Made by a program: the position numbers and the translations under genes. Below the pieces are notes generated by a model that had not been told where the DNA came from, did not search any database, and worked only from the letters and a program-made list of their open reading frames with translations. DNA of 64,000 bases from Mucilaginibacter sp. dw_454 (GTDB lineage: Bacteria > Bacteroidota > Bacteroidia > Sphingobacteriales > Sphingobacteriaceae). The stretch covers positions 124,001-188,000 of the forward strand of contig NZ_JAAVVB010000005.1 in the NCBI RefSeq assembly GCF_018449775.1. The letters run 5' to 3'. How positions within the stretch are numbered: the stretch's first letter is position 1; each line of letters begins with the position of its first letter. Below, in pieces: positions 37,046 to 46,600 of this stretch.

Positions 37046-37456
37046 TTATAATTTACGGTCAGACTCACGGATGGCCAGATCATTAATGCTGGCATATCTT
37101 TTCTGCATCAGGCCGTTTTCGTCAAACTCCCAGTTTTCGTTACCATACGCGCGGAACCATTCGCCCTCTGTGTTATGGTACTCATATTCAAAGCGTACGG
37201 CTATGCGGTTATCGGTAAAGGCCCAAAGCTCTTTTTTTAATTTATACTGATGCTCCTTTTCCCATTTAGCGGTCAGGAATTTTACAATCTCCTCGCGGCC
37301 ATTAATAAAAGTATCCCGGTTGCGCCACTCGCTATCCACCGTATACGCCTTTGATACCCGCTCCGGATCTTTAGAGTTCCAGGCATCTTCTGCCAGCTGT
37401 ACTTTTTGTTTTGCTGTTTCTAAATTAAAGGGTGGTAAAGGGAGTTTTTGTTCCAT
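37046..37456 (-). CDS. DUF1348/NTF2-like protein
   Basis: 136 residues, nearly all family sequence: [39 protein letters not shown] and [23 protein letters not shown]1348 proteins adopt an NTF2 fold with unknown substrate. A short dyad (ATCAAAT ... ATTTGAT, 37478-37502) lies just upstream. Confidence 0.88.
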   Translation of the reverse strand: MEQKLPLPPFNLETAKQKVQLAEDAWNSKDPERVSKAYTVDSEWRNRDTFINGREEIVKFLTAKWEKEHQYKLKKELWAFTDNRIAVRFEYEYHNTEGEWFRAYGNENWEFDENGLMQKRYASINDLAIRESDRKL

Positions 37457-37623
37457 GATTTGATGTTAACTATCCTAATCAAATATAGGGTTGTAATTTG
37501 ATAGCTGTATGGTAGTTTTTGGGGGAGTTGTGGTGTTATTTGGGGAAATGGCTAAAAGCAGATCGTCCGGTTTGCAAACTCCTGACAGCGGAGCGAACAG
37601 TGGGGACTTATACTTAATACGAC

Positions 37624-37648
37624 CTGTCACGAAACAAGATTGTGACAG
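37624..37648. promoter_or_regulatory. Inverted repeat CTGTCAC-N11-GTGACAG
   Basis: Perfect 7-bp arms, 11-nt spacer, in the 745-bp stretch 37457-38201 that has no certain gene. Shape fits a dimeric regulator site. Apart from the doubtful ORF at 37687 and this dyad, I see nothing in the stretch. Confidence 0.35.
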
Positions 37649-37686
37649 CCGTATATCGCAATGTCGGGTAAGAAATATTATCTTTG

Positions 37687-38118
37687 ATGATAGCAAAAAA
37701 CGGTTGGCTTACAGAGCGGCGCCAACGCAAAAATACCCGGTTGAAAAACAAAGCATTGTATTTACAAGGATTGAAAACGTTGTTATTAACAGCGATATAC
37801 CTGGTATTTGGTTTTTGCCCATTACGGAATACATTATCTGCGATTGCGCATGCTACGCCTGCAAATACCACAAAAAAAATACCCGAATATGGCAAGATCA
37901 TAGCACACGACGATTGCTGTATAACGATTGTCGCCAAGGCTATTCCAACTACCGGTCGACCGCTAAGTGGGCCGCCTTTGTTTTTGACGAGCCTGATCGC
38001 CGCATTTCTATTATGCAATTTCGCGGTCGGCGCAAACAATCGTTTCCATCCTTTACCGGTGGCCGCTAATAGCCATCAACTTCCTATTTACCTCCGCAAT
38101 CGTTCATTATTGATCTGA
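37687..38118 (+). CDS. Hypothetical exported or membrane protein
   Basis: 143-residue ORF from ATG 37687 (TTG at 37684). One hydrophobic segment (GLKTLLLTAIYLVFGFC) and a second (LFLTSLIAAFLLCNFAVG), ending LPIYLRNRSLLI, a tail style familiar from small Bacteroidota membrane proteins. Overlapping frames are also open on both strands, so this could be non-coding. It shares orientation with the DoxX gene 83 bp downstream. Confidence 0.4.
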   Translation: MIAKNGWLTERRQRKNTRLKNKALYLQGLKTLLLTAIYLVFGFCPLRNTLSAIAHATPANTTKKIPEYGKIIAHDDCCITIVAKAIPTTGRPLSGPPLFLTSLIAAFLLCNFAVGANNRFHPLPVAANSHQLPIYLRNRSLLI

Positions 38119-38201
38119 TCTTTTTTATTAATTATCAACGCGTTGTTTAGCCTGGTCGGGAACGGGGTTATTCGCTATTTAATTTAAAAAAAAAGACAAT
38201 C

Positions 38202-38675
38202 ATGAAACATCCTATTTTCTCTGTTACCGGTAAAGACTATCGGCAAATTGCCCCTTTATTTTTACGTCTGGTTATAGGCTTTGCTTTTATGGCCCACGGC
38301 TGGGCCAAACTTAGCCGGGGGCCAGAACATTTTGCCCAACTATTAACGCTATTACATGTACCCATGCCGCAAATAATGGCATGGCTTTCGGTGATTATCG
38401 AACTATTGGGCGGCTTTACATTGTTTATAGGGCTATTTACAGGCCTTAGTGCCGTGCCGCTTATTTTTACAATGTTAGTGGCAATGTTTACTATTCACAT
38501 CCATTATGGTTATAGCGCCGTTAACACAATTGGCCTAACCCCGCACGGGCCACTTTTTGGCCCGCCGGGTTACGAAATAAACCTGGTCTATATAGCAGGA
38601 TTGCTTGTGCTGATATTTAGCGGAGCGGGCAAATTTTCTGTAGATGCAGCCATTGCTGCAAGAAAAGTCCAATAA
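38202..38675 (+). CDS. DoxX family membrane protein
   Basis: 157 residues with four helices: PLFLRLVIGFAFMAHGWAKL, IMAWLSVIIELLGGFTLFIG, GLSAVPLIFTMLVAMFTIHI and YIAGLLVLIFSGAGKFSVDA, the standard DoxX layout. DoxX proteins accompany thiosulfate or redox metabolism in some bacteria. It is 60 bp upstream of a TSUP transporter gene. Confidence 0.88.
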   Translation: MKHPIFSVTGKDYRQIAPLFLRLVIGFAFMAHGWAKLSRGPEHFAQLLTLLHVPMPQIMAWLSVIIELLGGFTLFIGLFTGLSAVPLIFTMLVAMFTIHIHYGYSAVNTIGLTPHGPLFGPPGYEINLVYIAGLLVLIFSGAGKFSVDAAIAARKVQ

Positions 38676-38735
38676 TTAACACTAATAGGCTGCGTCGCGA
38701 TTTGTACCGTCGGCGCAGCTTTAAAAAAATATATC

Positions 38736-39476
38736 ATGACTACACTTGTTATCAGCATTTTCATTATCAGTTTTCTGGCTACTCTTGTTCGTTCTACTTT
38801 TGGTTTCGGCGAATCATTGGTAGCTGTACCGTTGTTTTGCTTATTTATCCCCATCAACGTAGCTGTGCCTCTTTCTGTATTGATATCCGTATTAGTTGCT
38901 TTGGTTGTTGTGGCTCAAGATTACCGCCAAATTGAAATGAACAGTGCAAAATGGCTGATACTTTTTGCTATCCCCGGCATCCCGCTTGGACTGCTTATTC
39001 TTACTTATGGTAATGAGCTTTGGGTTAAAACCGGGCTTGGCTTGTTAATTATTGCCTATAGTCTTTATGCTTTGTTTGGTAAAAGTGCTTTCAGGCTTGA
39101 AAAAGACAGCCGTGTATGGCTTTTTATTTGTGGTTTATTTTCGGGTATATTGGGAGGCGCTTTTGGTATAAATGGGCCACCGCTGGTAGTTTATGGTAAC
39201 CTGCGTAATTGGGACGCCAAGACCTTTCGCGCCACGTTGCAGGGCTATTTTCTGCCAGCCAGCTTAATCGGCCTGATTGGCTATCTGTCAAAAGGATTAA
39301 TTACGCGGGACGTTATCATAGATTTTTTGATATCACTTCCGGCTGTTTTCCCGGCTGTTTTCCTGGGCCGCTATCTTAATCACAGGCTCAAAGGGCAGTC
39401 GTTTTTTAAATATGTATATGCTGGCTTATTGTTAATTGGTGTATTACTGATTGTTTTAAGCGTGCCGCATGGTTAA
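38736..39476 (+). CDS. TSUP (TauE/SafE) family anion permease
   Basis: 246 residues, eight helices. Family repeats are visible as FLATLVRSTFGFGESLVAVP and FSGILGGAFGINGPPLVVYG. TSUP proteins export or import sulfite, sulfonates or organic acids. Together with the neighbouring DoxX gene this hints at sulfur handling (inference). Confidence 0.9.
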   Translation: MTTLVISIFIISFLATLVRSTFGFGESLVAVPLFCLFIPINVAVPLSVLISVLVALVVVAQDYRQIEMNSAKWLILFAIPGIPLGLLILTYGNELWVKTGLGLLIIAYSLYALFGKSAFRLEKDSRVWLFICGLFSGILGGAFGINGPPLVVYGNLRNWDAKTFRATLQGYFLPASLIGLIGYLSKGLITRDVIIDFLISLPAVFPAVFLGRYLNHRLKGQSFFKYVYAGLLLIGVLLIVLSVPHG

Positions 39477-39581
39477 TAAATTGGCTGTAAATACGTTGTG
39501 CCTCAATACGTGCGTCGAAAAATCTTCTGGCGCGGGTATGCAGCGGTGGAAATGACCGCAGCGTACTCGTGCCCTGCTTAC

Positions 39582-40334
39582 TTAGTATGCCCCCACCTCC
39601 CCATTCAACACCCCCAAATTATCCACCGCAGCACCCATCGTATTATTAAAATAAACATAAACCCGCTTGCTTGCCTCCATCCATTCTCGAATATTATGGG
39701 CCTGCTCGTTTAAAAAAGCATCATCATAACTACCGCGGTAGCCACCGTTTGGCCCGTGAAAGCGAAGGTAAACGAAAGGTAAATTCAAAGGTTCTTGCGG
39801 GGATGCGGAGGCGGGCAGATCATGAATAACCAGCGACATATTTAAGCCGGTAAGTAATTGGTCAGTACGGTCGGCATATAGTGACGGATGGCGAAACTCC
39901 ACGGCAACATCCCAGTCGGGCGCCGCGTTGCGCACCTCATTTAACAAGTTATTGATCTGCAGAAATTGCCCTTCGCGCACGCTGGGTGGAAACTGAACCA
40001 GTAAAGCGCCCTTTTTTGCTCCCACGGCATTTATAGCGTTGATAAATCGATCGAGGTCGGCGGGGGCATATTGCAAGCCTTTTTCGTGCGTAATGCCTTT
40101 CCAAAGTTTGAAGGTAAAGCGAAAATGGCTGGGTACCAGATCGGCCCATTTACGCAAGGTAGCCGCCTGCGGGATTTTATAAAAAGAGCTGTTGATCTCG
40201 ATACTGTTAAATAGCGCGGCATAATATACCAGTCTTGGCTGGTCCTGAAATTCTGGCGGATAGCTTAGCTTATTAGGCACCGGCAGTACCAGTCCGCTGG
40301 TTCCGGCATAATAAGCTTGTCCGCGTGCGTTCAT
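39582..40334 (-). CDS. DUF72 family protein
   Basis: 250-residue TIM-barrel-like protein: YYAGTSGLVL at the start, FNSIEINSSFYKIPQAATLR, FRFTFKLWKGITHEKGL, VQFPPSVREGQFLQ, VAVEFRHPSLY and YLRFHGPNGGYRGSY. This is the YecE/DUF72 pattern; its biochemical role is unsettled. Confidence 0.92.
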   Translation of the reverse strand: MNARGQAYYAGTSGLVLPVPNKLSYPPEFQDQPRLVYYAALFNSIEINSSFYKIPQAATLRKWADLVPSHFRFTFKLWKGITHEKGLQYAPADLDRFINAINAVGAKKGALLVQFPPSVREGQFLQINNLLNEVRNAAPDWDVAVEFRHPSLYADRTDQLLTGLNMSLVIHDLPASASPQEPLNLPFVYLRFHGPNGGYRGSYDDAFLNEQAHNIREWMEASKRVYVYFNNTMGAAVDNLGVLNGEVGAY

Positions 40335-40418
40335 AGATTGTTATCATTTTTAGGATAAACGTCCGGCAGAATTAAAGGTTTCGGTTGACAAATTTCAGCA
40401 ATAAAAATCGTCTTTTTA

Positions 40419-40560
40419 GGTGATCCAAAAAAGACTTAAAAGTCATAAAAAGTGATCCAAACTGATCCAGCTATTAAAGTAGTTATTGGATAACTATTTG
40501 ATTGTAAATATTTTGTATTTTTAGGGTGATCCATCTGATCCACATTCTCGCGTGGATCAC
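40419..40560. promoter_or_regulatory. Cluster of six TGATCCA words, operator-like
   Basis: TGATCCA occurs at 40421, 40453, 40463, 40527 and 40536, and its complement TGGATCA at 40553. Two pairs (40453/40463 and 40527/40536) have nearly identical spacing and context (gTGATCCAaacTGATCCA and gTGATCCAtcTGATCCA). The last two face each other as GTGATCC...GGATCAC. The cluster lies 133 bp before the rhamnosidase-like gene. Confidence 0.5.
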
Positions 40561-40692
40561 CTAACATGCCTTAAGCGGTCGCACTTTTATCAAAAAGTAC
40601 AATAATTAGCAGTTTTAAGACAATGACAAATTAAGGGGATGGCTGTACATTCGTTAACAGAACCCAATTATAACAGCCTGTTCAAACCATTT

Positions 40693-43194
40693 ATGATGAC
40701 TTACCCGATACGAGCGATTGTCTTTGTGATATTATTATCAATTTTTGAGCAGCGCGTGCAGGCGCAGGGCAATCTGTATCCGCCATTGTCTGCAACTAAA
40801 ACCGGTAAGGCTAACCCGCTATCGCCCGATCCATTGGTAAACTATACCTGGGCCAATCCCAAAGCCAGCGATGGGTTGGAGAGCTATGTGCTGCAACCTA
40901 AAAGTTGGACGGCAGACGCGCATAGCTTCAATACCAAAGACTTTAAAAAGAACAATACTATAGAAGTAAACGGCGAAGGCGATATCTGCTTTGATTTTGG
41001 GCAAGAGAACGCAGCCTGGCTGGAGTTTGACAGCCCCGATCTGAGCGGCAGGGTAGAGATGAGTATCAGCGAATATAATCAGCCGCCGCCGGCTCATGCC
41101 CTGGGTTATCCCACCAAAACACTGACACCTAAAAAATATGGCAATACCTATCGCCTGGAGTTGAACAAGGAGCTTTATGAAGGCGTTCGCTTTGGCTTTA
41201 TCCATGTGCGGTCTTTCTCAAAAACATGGCACATTACCGGCGTGCGGCTGATTTGCCAAATTAAGCCTACTAACTATCAAGGAAGCTTTGCCTGCAGTGA
41301 CACCATGCTAACCCGCATCTGGTACACGGGCGCTTACACCGTAAAGCTGAACCTGCTTAAAGATTATATGGGTGCGATATTAATGAACCGCGGTGACAGG
41401 TACTCCTGGACCGGCGATGCCCACCCTGCCCAGGCAGCATCGATGGTAGCCTTTGGCAATTTTGATTTCGTAAAGCGAAACATCGACTATACTTCGACCC
41501 AAAGCAACGGTATTCGCAGCTATGCGCTGTATTGGGTACTGAGCCTGATTGACTACTACAAATACACCGGCGACACCGAAACCCTCAATAAATACATCGA
41601 TAATGCCTGCGGTAAACTGGACGATGCGTATAAGGTTTATGGAACCAACCCTCACCTGGAGTTTTACGGCTGGGACGAACGCTTAGGCGCGGGCTTTGAG
41701 CACTCCGATAACCCCGAAACGCAGAACGCCTACAAAATGCTCTCTATCCGTGTGTGGAAACAGTTTGCCGAGACCATGGCTTTATGCGGCCGGATGGATC
41801 TGCGGGACAAGTACCAAAGCTACGCAACCGAGAAGTTCGCCGCTTTAAAGAAGGATACAAACTGGTATCAGAGTTTTGGCCTGCATGCCGGCACGGATGC
41901 GGTTACAACAGGTTTGTTAAACACTAACGAGAAGCAGGCCATTTATGAAAAGAGCTTTACTGATAAGGTGAATCGCGTCTCTTACTCGCCCTTTAATCAG
42001 TATTTCGTTATCCAGGCATTTGCCCAAATGAATAAGTATGATGACGCATTGAGTTCTATCCATGATCTGTGGGGTGGCGAGATTAACTATGGCGGTACTA
42101 CTTTCTTTGAAGATTACCGCCCGTCATGGAACGCAGTTATTGAGAAAAATGGCGCTGTGCCTAATAACCAATGTGGGTTTACCAGCCTTTGCCACCCCTG
42201 GGGTGCCGGTGTTACCAAATGGTTGAGCGAGGAAGTGCTCGGTATCAAACCAACCTCGCCCGGCTTTAAAACATTTGATGTGCTGCCGCATCTAGGCCGT
42301 ACGCTAACCAGTGTTTCCGGGAAAACACCAACGCCGCTGGGGGCTATCGCTGCAAGCTTCAACACAACTACTGGTATTTGTAGCCTATCGGTCCCTGTCG
42401 ACGCGGTTGGACGGATCGGTATACCAAAAGTCGAAAAGCAGATTACCGGCATAACCATCAATGGAGTTCTGGCATGGAACGGTATCTATCATTCTGTCAA
42501 CGGCATAAGCGGCGCAAGTCAGGATGAGCAGTTTATTTACCTTACCGGCGTACAGTCTGGAGATTATAAAATAGATGTGACATATGACGGTACTACACCA
42601 AAGTATATTGAACAACTGGCACATTATCCTGCCCGGTACCTGGGCATTGATTCTACTACCAGTGGTAACTGGGGCGGTAAGTATGGAAAGGATGGCTATG
42701 TGCTTTGCGACTATAATGATGATGGGAACGATAAGAGCAAATTGCCCGCTTACGTTTCCTCTGTCAATTTTTATAAGGTTAAAGGTAATGGCAAACCAGA
42801 TAATGTGGTCTGGAAATCAAACACGGGCGATAAAAGAGCCCTGGCGCCGGACGCAACTAATAAAGGAGCCAGAAACGCAACCTCTCTGTATGCGGTAGAT
42901 GCAGATCAAATAGGTTATACCTTCACCTCAACTATCGCGGTAAAGGGTACGCACGAGTATAAGGTATCACTCTACTTTTTGGATTGGGACATGAAAGGAC
43001 GGAAAATTGCCATTGAAATGTTTGACGCGGCTAATTTGAAACTAATTGCCCCGGTTAAAGTAGTTAAAGATTTTACCGGGGGAGCCTATTTAACGTACAC
43101 TTATAATAAATCAGCTAAATTCAGGATAAACCTGGTAAGGGGCGACAATGCTGTTTTAAGCGGGATATTCTTCGATCCTGTGTTAAAAAGATAA
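40693..43194 (+). CDS. Alpha-L-rhamnosidase-like six-hairpin glycosidase (GH78-type)
   Basis: 833 residues from ATG 40693 (an in-frame ATG at 40639 adds a non-signal stretch); signal peptide YPIRAIVFVILLSIFEQRVQ, then AQG. An N-terminal beta-sandwich is followed by an (alpha/alpha)6 domain with DYMGAILMNRGDRYSWTGD, a typical rhamnosidase segment, and a C-terminal beta-domain around EEVLGIKPTSPGFKTFDVLP. About 200 extra C-terminal residues (from LGIDSTTSGNWGGKYGKDGY) form an added beta-rich, perhaps carbohydrate-binding, domain. Substrate is predicted from the family only. Confidence 0.82.
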   Translation: MMTYPIRAIVFVILLSIFEQRVQAQGNLYPPLSATKTGKANPLSPDPLVNYTWANPKASDGLESYVLQPKSWTADAHSFNTKDFKKNNTIEVNGEGDICFDFGQENAAWLEFDSPDLSGRVEMSISEYNQPPPAHALGYPTKTLTPKKYGNTYRLELNKELYEGVRFGFIHVRSFSKTWHITGVRLICQIKPTNYQGSFACSDTMLTRIWYTGAYTVKLNLLKDYMGAILMNRGDRYSWTGDAHPAQAASMVAFGNFDFVKRNIDYTSTQSNGIRSYALYWVLSLIDYYKYTGDTETLNKYIDNACGKLDDAYKVYGTNPHLEFYGWDERLGAGFEHSDNPETQNAYKMLSIRVWKQFAETMALCGRMDLRDKYQSYATEKFAALKKDTNWYQSFGLHAGTDAVTTGLLNTNEKQAIYEKSFTDKVNRVSYSPFNQYFVIQAFAQMNKYDDALSSIHDLWGGEINYGGTTFFEDYRPSWNAVIEKNGAVPNNQCGFTSLCHPWGAGVTKWLSEEVLGIKPTSPGFKTFDVLPHLGRTLTSVSGKTPTPLGAIAASFNTTTGICSLSVPVDAVGRIGIPKVEKQITGITINGVLAWNGIYHSVNGISGASQDEQFIYLTGVQSGDYKIDVTYDGTTPKYIEQLAHYPARYLGIDSTTSGNWGGKYGKDGYVLCDYNDDGNDKSKLPAYVSSVNFYKVKGNGKPDNVVWKSNTGDKRALAPDATNKGARNATSLYAVDADQIGYTFTSTIAVKGTHEYKVSLYFLDWDMKGRKIAIEMFDAANLKLIAPVKVVKDFTGGAYLTYTYNKSAKFRINLVRGDNAVLSGIFFDPVLKR

Positions 43195-43250
43195 ATATCG
43201 ATACGCTTTCCGGGGAAAGCTTAATTATTTTAAAATACTTAATCTATAGA

Positions 43251-43282
43251 TTTGGTAGATTAAATTATTGTTTTTATGTTTG
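43251..43282 (+). promoter_or_regulatory. Canonical Bacteroidota promoter of the SusC/SusD locus
   Basis: TTTG (43251-43254), 20 nt, then TATGTTTG (43275-43282): both the -33 and -7 elements match consensus and have the consensus spacing. Transcription should start near 43287-43290, a few nt ahead of the ATG of the poly-Cys small ORF. Confidence 0.8.
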
Positions 43283-43292
43283 TCGCGTCATC

Positions 43293-43391
43293 ATGAAAAC
43301 AGAAAGCTCATACGCCCCAAACTACAAGATTGCTTCTCAAGCAATTGTAAACATCTTTTCAAGAGATGTCATGTGCATGTGTTGCTGTTAA
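43293..43391 (+). CDS. Poly-cysteine leader peptide (small ORF, 32 aa)
   Basis: ATG at 43293, TAA at 43389-43391. The peptide begins MKTESSYAPNYKIASQ and ends IFSRDVMCMCCC: four Cys among the last five residues. It starts a few nt after the predicted transcription start and precedes SusC by 222 bp. Two hairpins lie inside it, 43329-43345 (ATTGCTT/AAGCAAT) and 43351-43369 (ACATCT/AGATGT), directly before the Cys codons 43374-43388. In mycobacteria, leaderless poly-Cys ORFs act as cysteine-responsive attenuators of sulfur operons; a like role here is inference. Too short for standard gene callers. Confidence 0.7.
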   Translation: MKTESSYAPNYKIASQAIVNIFSRDVMCMCCC

Positions 43392-43412
43392 TCTGAAAGA
43401 CAAGCGCGTTTA

Positions 43413-43519
43413 GACACCGCTGCTTCGGCATTGTCACATCTTACCCCAATAAAATTCAGAAAATAAATATGTGTTGAAATCAAGATAAAAAAATGAACCG
43501 GCAAGGAGGCCTCGCCGGT
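43413..43519 (+). promoter_or_regulatory. Structured leader RNA between poly-Cys ORF and SusC
   Basis: Contains a TTCG-loop stem (GACA...TGC TTCG GCA...TGTC, 43413-43435) and a strong GC hairpin (ACCGGC ... GCCGGT with AGG/CCT inner pairs, 43497-43519). Neither is followed by a T-run on the plus strand, so a rho-dependent or translational mechanism is more likely than a simple intrinsic terminator. The remainder of 43195-43613 holds no other gene. Confidence 0.45.
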
Positions 43520-43613
43520 CACGATGAAGTATCAGCTCTGTAACGCCAATCACTCACTGATATTCATCCCCAGTTAAAGCAATGAATAGATCATTAACTA
43601 AAACTTGTTAAAT

Positions 43614-46600
43614 ATGGAAATATTTATCCGTAAGAAAAAAACGTTTATACCCTTCAGTTTACTTTTACTCCTCATAGGCTTAGCCTTACCTCATCACACC
43701 TTTGCCCAGCAAGAAGTACCGGCAGGCAATTCAAAAATAGAAGGACTGATTACAGACTCAGCATCTAAAGAAACATTGATTGGTGCTGCAGTACGCATTA
43801 AAGGTGTAACCAATGGCGCGACAACAGATGCGAACGGTAGATTTGTATTGATAACCGCCCAAAAACTGCCTTTTACGCTTGTAATAACCTACATCGGCTA
43901 TGAAACAAAGGAAGTTGTTGTTGATGGCAGCCCCGTTAATGTAAGATTAAAAGCACAAAACAGCCAGCTAAATGATGTTGTGGTTGTGGGCTACGGTACC
44001 CAAACCCGTAAATCCATCACCGGTTCGGTTTCTACTATCGCCGTTGGCGAGGTAAAAGACAAGCCCACCGCAACTTTCGAAGAGCAATTACAAGGCAAAG
44101 CTGCGGGCTTGCAGATAAGCGCTTCAACTGGTGTGCCGGGCGATGCAATGTTTATCCGTATCCGTGGTACCACTTCAATCAATGCCAGCAATGATCCTTT
44201 GTATGTAATTGATGGCGTATATGTAAACAGCTCGTCTTTACAACGTATTACCACCCAGGGCCAGGCTAACAACCCGCTTGCCGATATCAATCCGGATGAT
44301 ATTGAAAGTGTAACCGTTTTAAAAGATGCAGACGCGACAGCGATATATGGTGCTCGTGCAGCAAACGGGGTTATTTTGATCACCACCAAACGCGGTAAAT
44401 ACAATACCGCACCTAAAGTAAGCCTAAGCACTTATTTTGGCGCAGCTAAAGCGCCTAAGTTATGGGATCTGGTAACAGGCCCTCAGCATGCTGAGCTGAT
44501 TAATGAATTTTATACAAACTCTGAGGCCGATGCTATTGCTGCCGGAAACACCGCCGGAGCGGCAACTTATAAATACCTGCCATTTAGAGCACTTACCGAT
44601 AATCCGGCCGCGACACCTGCACCGCGCGGCCTTCCGCAAAATCAGCCAACTTACGATCGTTTGGACGAAGCCTTTCGCACCGGCTTTTTGCAGAATTATG
44701 ATCTGTCAGTATCAGGCGGTAACGATAAAACTACCTACTATATAGGCGGCGGTTTAAACAAACAACAAGCCGATCTGAAAACCAATGATTTTAGACGCGG
44801 TTCGTTCAAGCTGAACTTAGATCAAAAAATAAGCGACTATGTAACTGTTGGAACCAGCAACACCTTTACCCAGGTTTACCGTACTAATGCCCGCGTGGGC
44901 GATGGTCCGCAGGGTGGTGTACTGCAATCTGCCTTACATACACCAACCTACCTGCCACCAACTAACGCAGACGGCAGCCCCGCCAGGTGGGCAGGCTTTG
45001 ATAACCTGGATGTTCTGTTAAATAATTACGACATGAACAGTACCAGTAACCGGGTCATCAGTAATTTATATGCCGAGGTTAAGATCACCAAAGATCTGAA
45101 GTTCAAAACCAGCTGGAGTGTTGACTATAACCAATACAAGGAGTCGCAATACTGGAATAGTTTGACCATCATTGGTATTGCAAATCATAATTCAGGGTCT
45201 GAAGCTTTAAGCGACAACACCATCTGGACGGATGAGCAAACATTAACCTATAGCCACGCATTTGGTAAACACAATATAGGTGCCTTGATAGGTAACTCTC
45301 TTCAGGGTACCACAAACGACCAAACAATAGCCAATGGTACCAACTATCCTAACGATTCTTTTACGCAGTTATCTTCTGCAGCCAGCACCACTTCTTCGGG
45401 ATATGCTACAAGTTATAAACTGTCATCGTTCTTTGCCCGCGCGAATTATAATTATGACGGTAAATACTACGTTGACGGAAGTATTCGTGCAGATGGTTCA
45501 TCCCGTTTCGGTGCCAACCACCAATGGGGTTATTTCCCTTCGGCAGGTGTAGCCTGGAGAATTAAGAAAGAGGACTTTCTGAATGATTTTAGTGCTATTT
45601 CAGATCTGAAATTGAGAGCCACAATAGGTGTTACCGGTAACCAAAACGGTATCGGCGACTTTGCCTCACGCGGTTTATGGGGTGCGGGTAACAATTACCA
45701 GAATAATCCCGGAACTACCGCTGCCCAACTGGCAAACCCTAACCTTAAATGGGAAAGCACCCGCCAGACTGACATCGGTTTAGATCTGAGCGTATTGAAC
45801 GATCGCATAACTTTCACGGGCGATTATTATGATAAATATACTAGCAACCTGCTGTTGAACCTTCCACTGGCATCAAGCCAGGGTTTTAGCTCTATCCTGG
45901 CTAATGCCGGCGAAATGAGCAATAAGGGTTTCGAATTTAGTGTGAGCAGCACCAACCTGGACGGCCCTTTTAAATGGACTACCAACTTCAACATCTCTCG
46001 CAACATCAACAAGATAACCAAGTTGCCTACACCGGTAGTGGCAGCATATGCGGCCGAACGCATGGTGCAGGGCCAATCGATGTATACTTTTTATGCTTAC
46101 AAACAGCTGTATGTAGATAAGCAAACAGGTAACGCAGTATATGACGATTACGATCATAATGGTGTGATCAACTCAAGCGACCTGGAGCCTGTGGGTAACG
46201 CTTTGCCTAAGTTTTCGGGCGGTATCACCAATAATTTCCGCTACGCAGGATTTGACCTGGGTGTATTCTTCAACTTTGTATATGGCAATAAAGTATACAA
46301 CAACAATGATTACTTCCTGGAAGGCGGGGGTACCCGCGACGCTGCGCGTGCCATGGATACCCGCCAGTTAACCAGGTGGCAAAAGCCGGGTGATGTTACC
46401 GATATGCCAAGGTTAACCGCATACGGTTTAAACTATACCCTTAGCCCTACCACACGTAACATCGAAGATGGCTCATTCTTGCGCTTAAGCAATGTTAACC
46501 TGGGTTATAATATCCCTAAAAGCATCACCGAAAAAGCGCATATCTCTTCGGTAAGAGTATACGTTAGTGGCTCAAACTTATGGTTGTGGACCAAATATAG

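Noticed and set aside
37509..38069. 186-residue plus-strand ORF
   Set aside because: Composition is not protein-like and it competes with two other open frames; no start signal.
43497..43519. Intrinsic terminator on the plus strand before SusC
   Set aside because: The hairpin is strong but no T-run follows on the plus strand; the T-run is on the minus strand, where no gene needs it.
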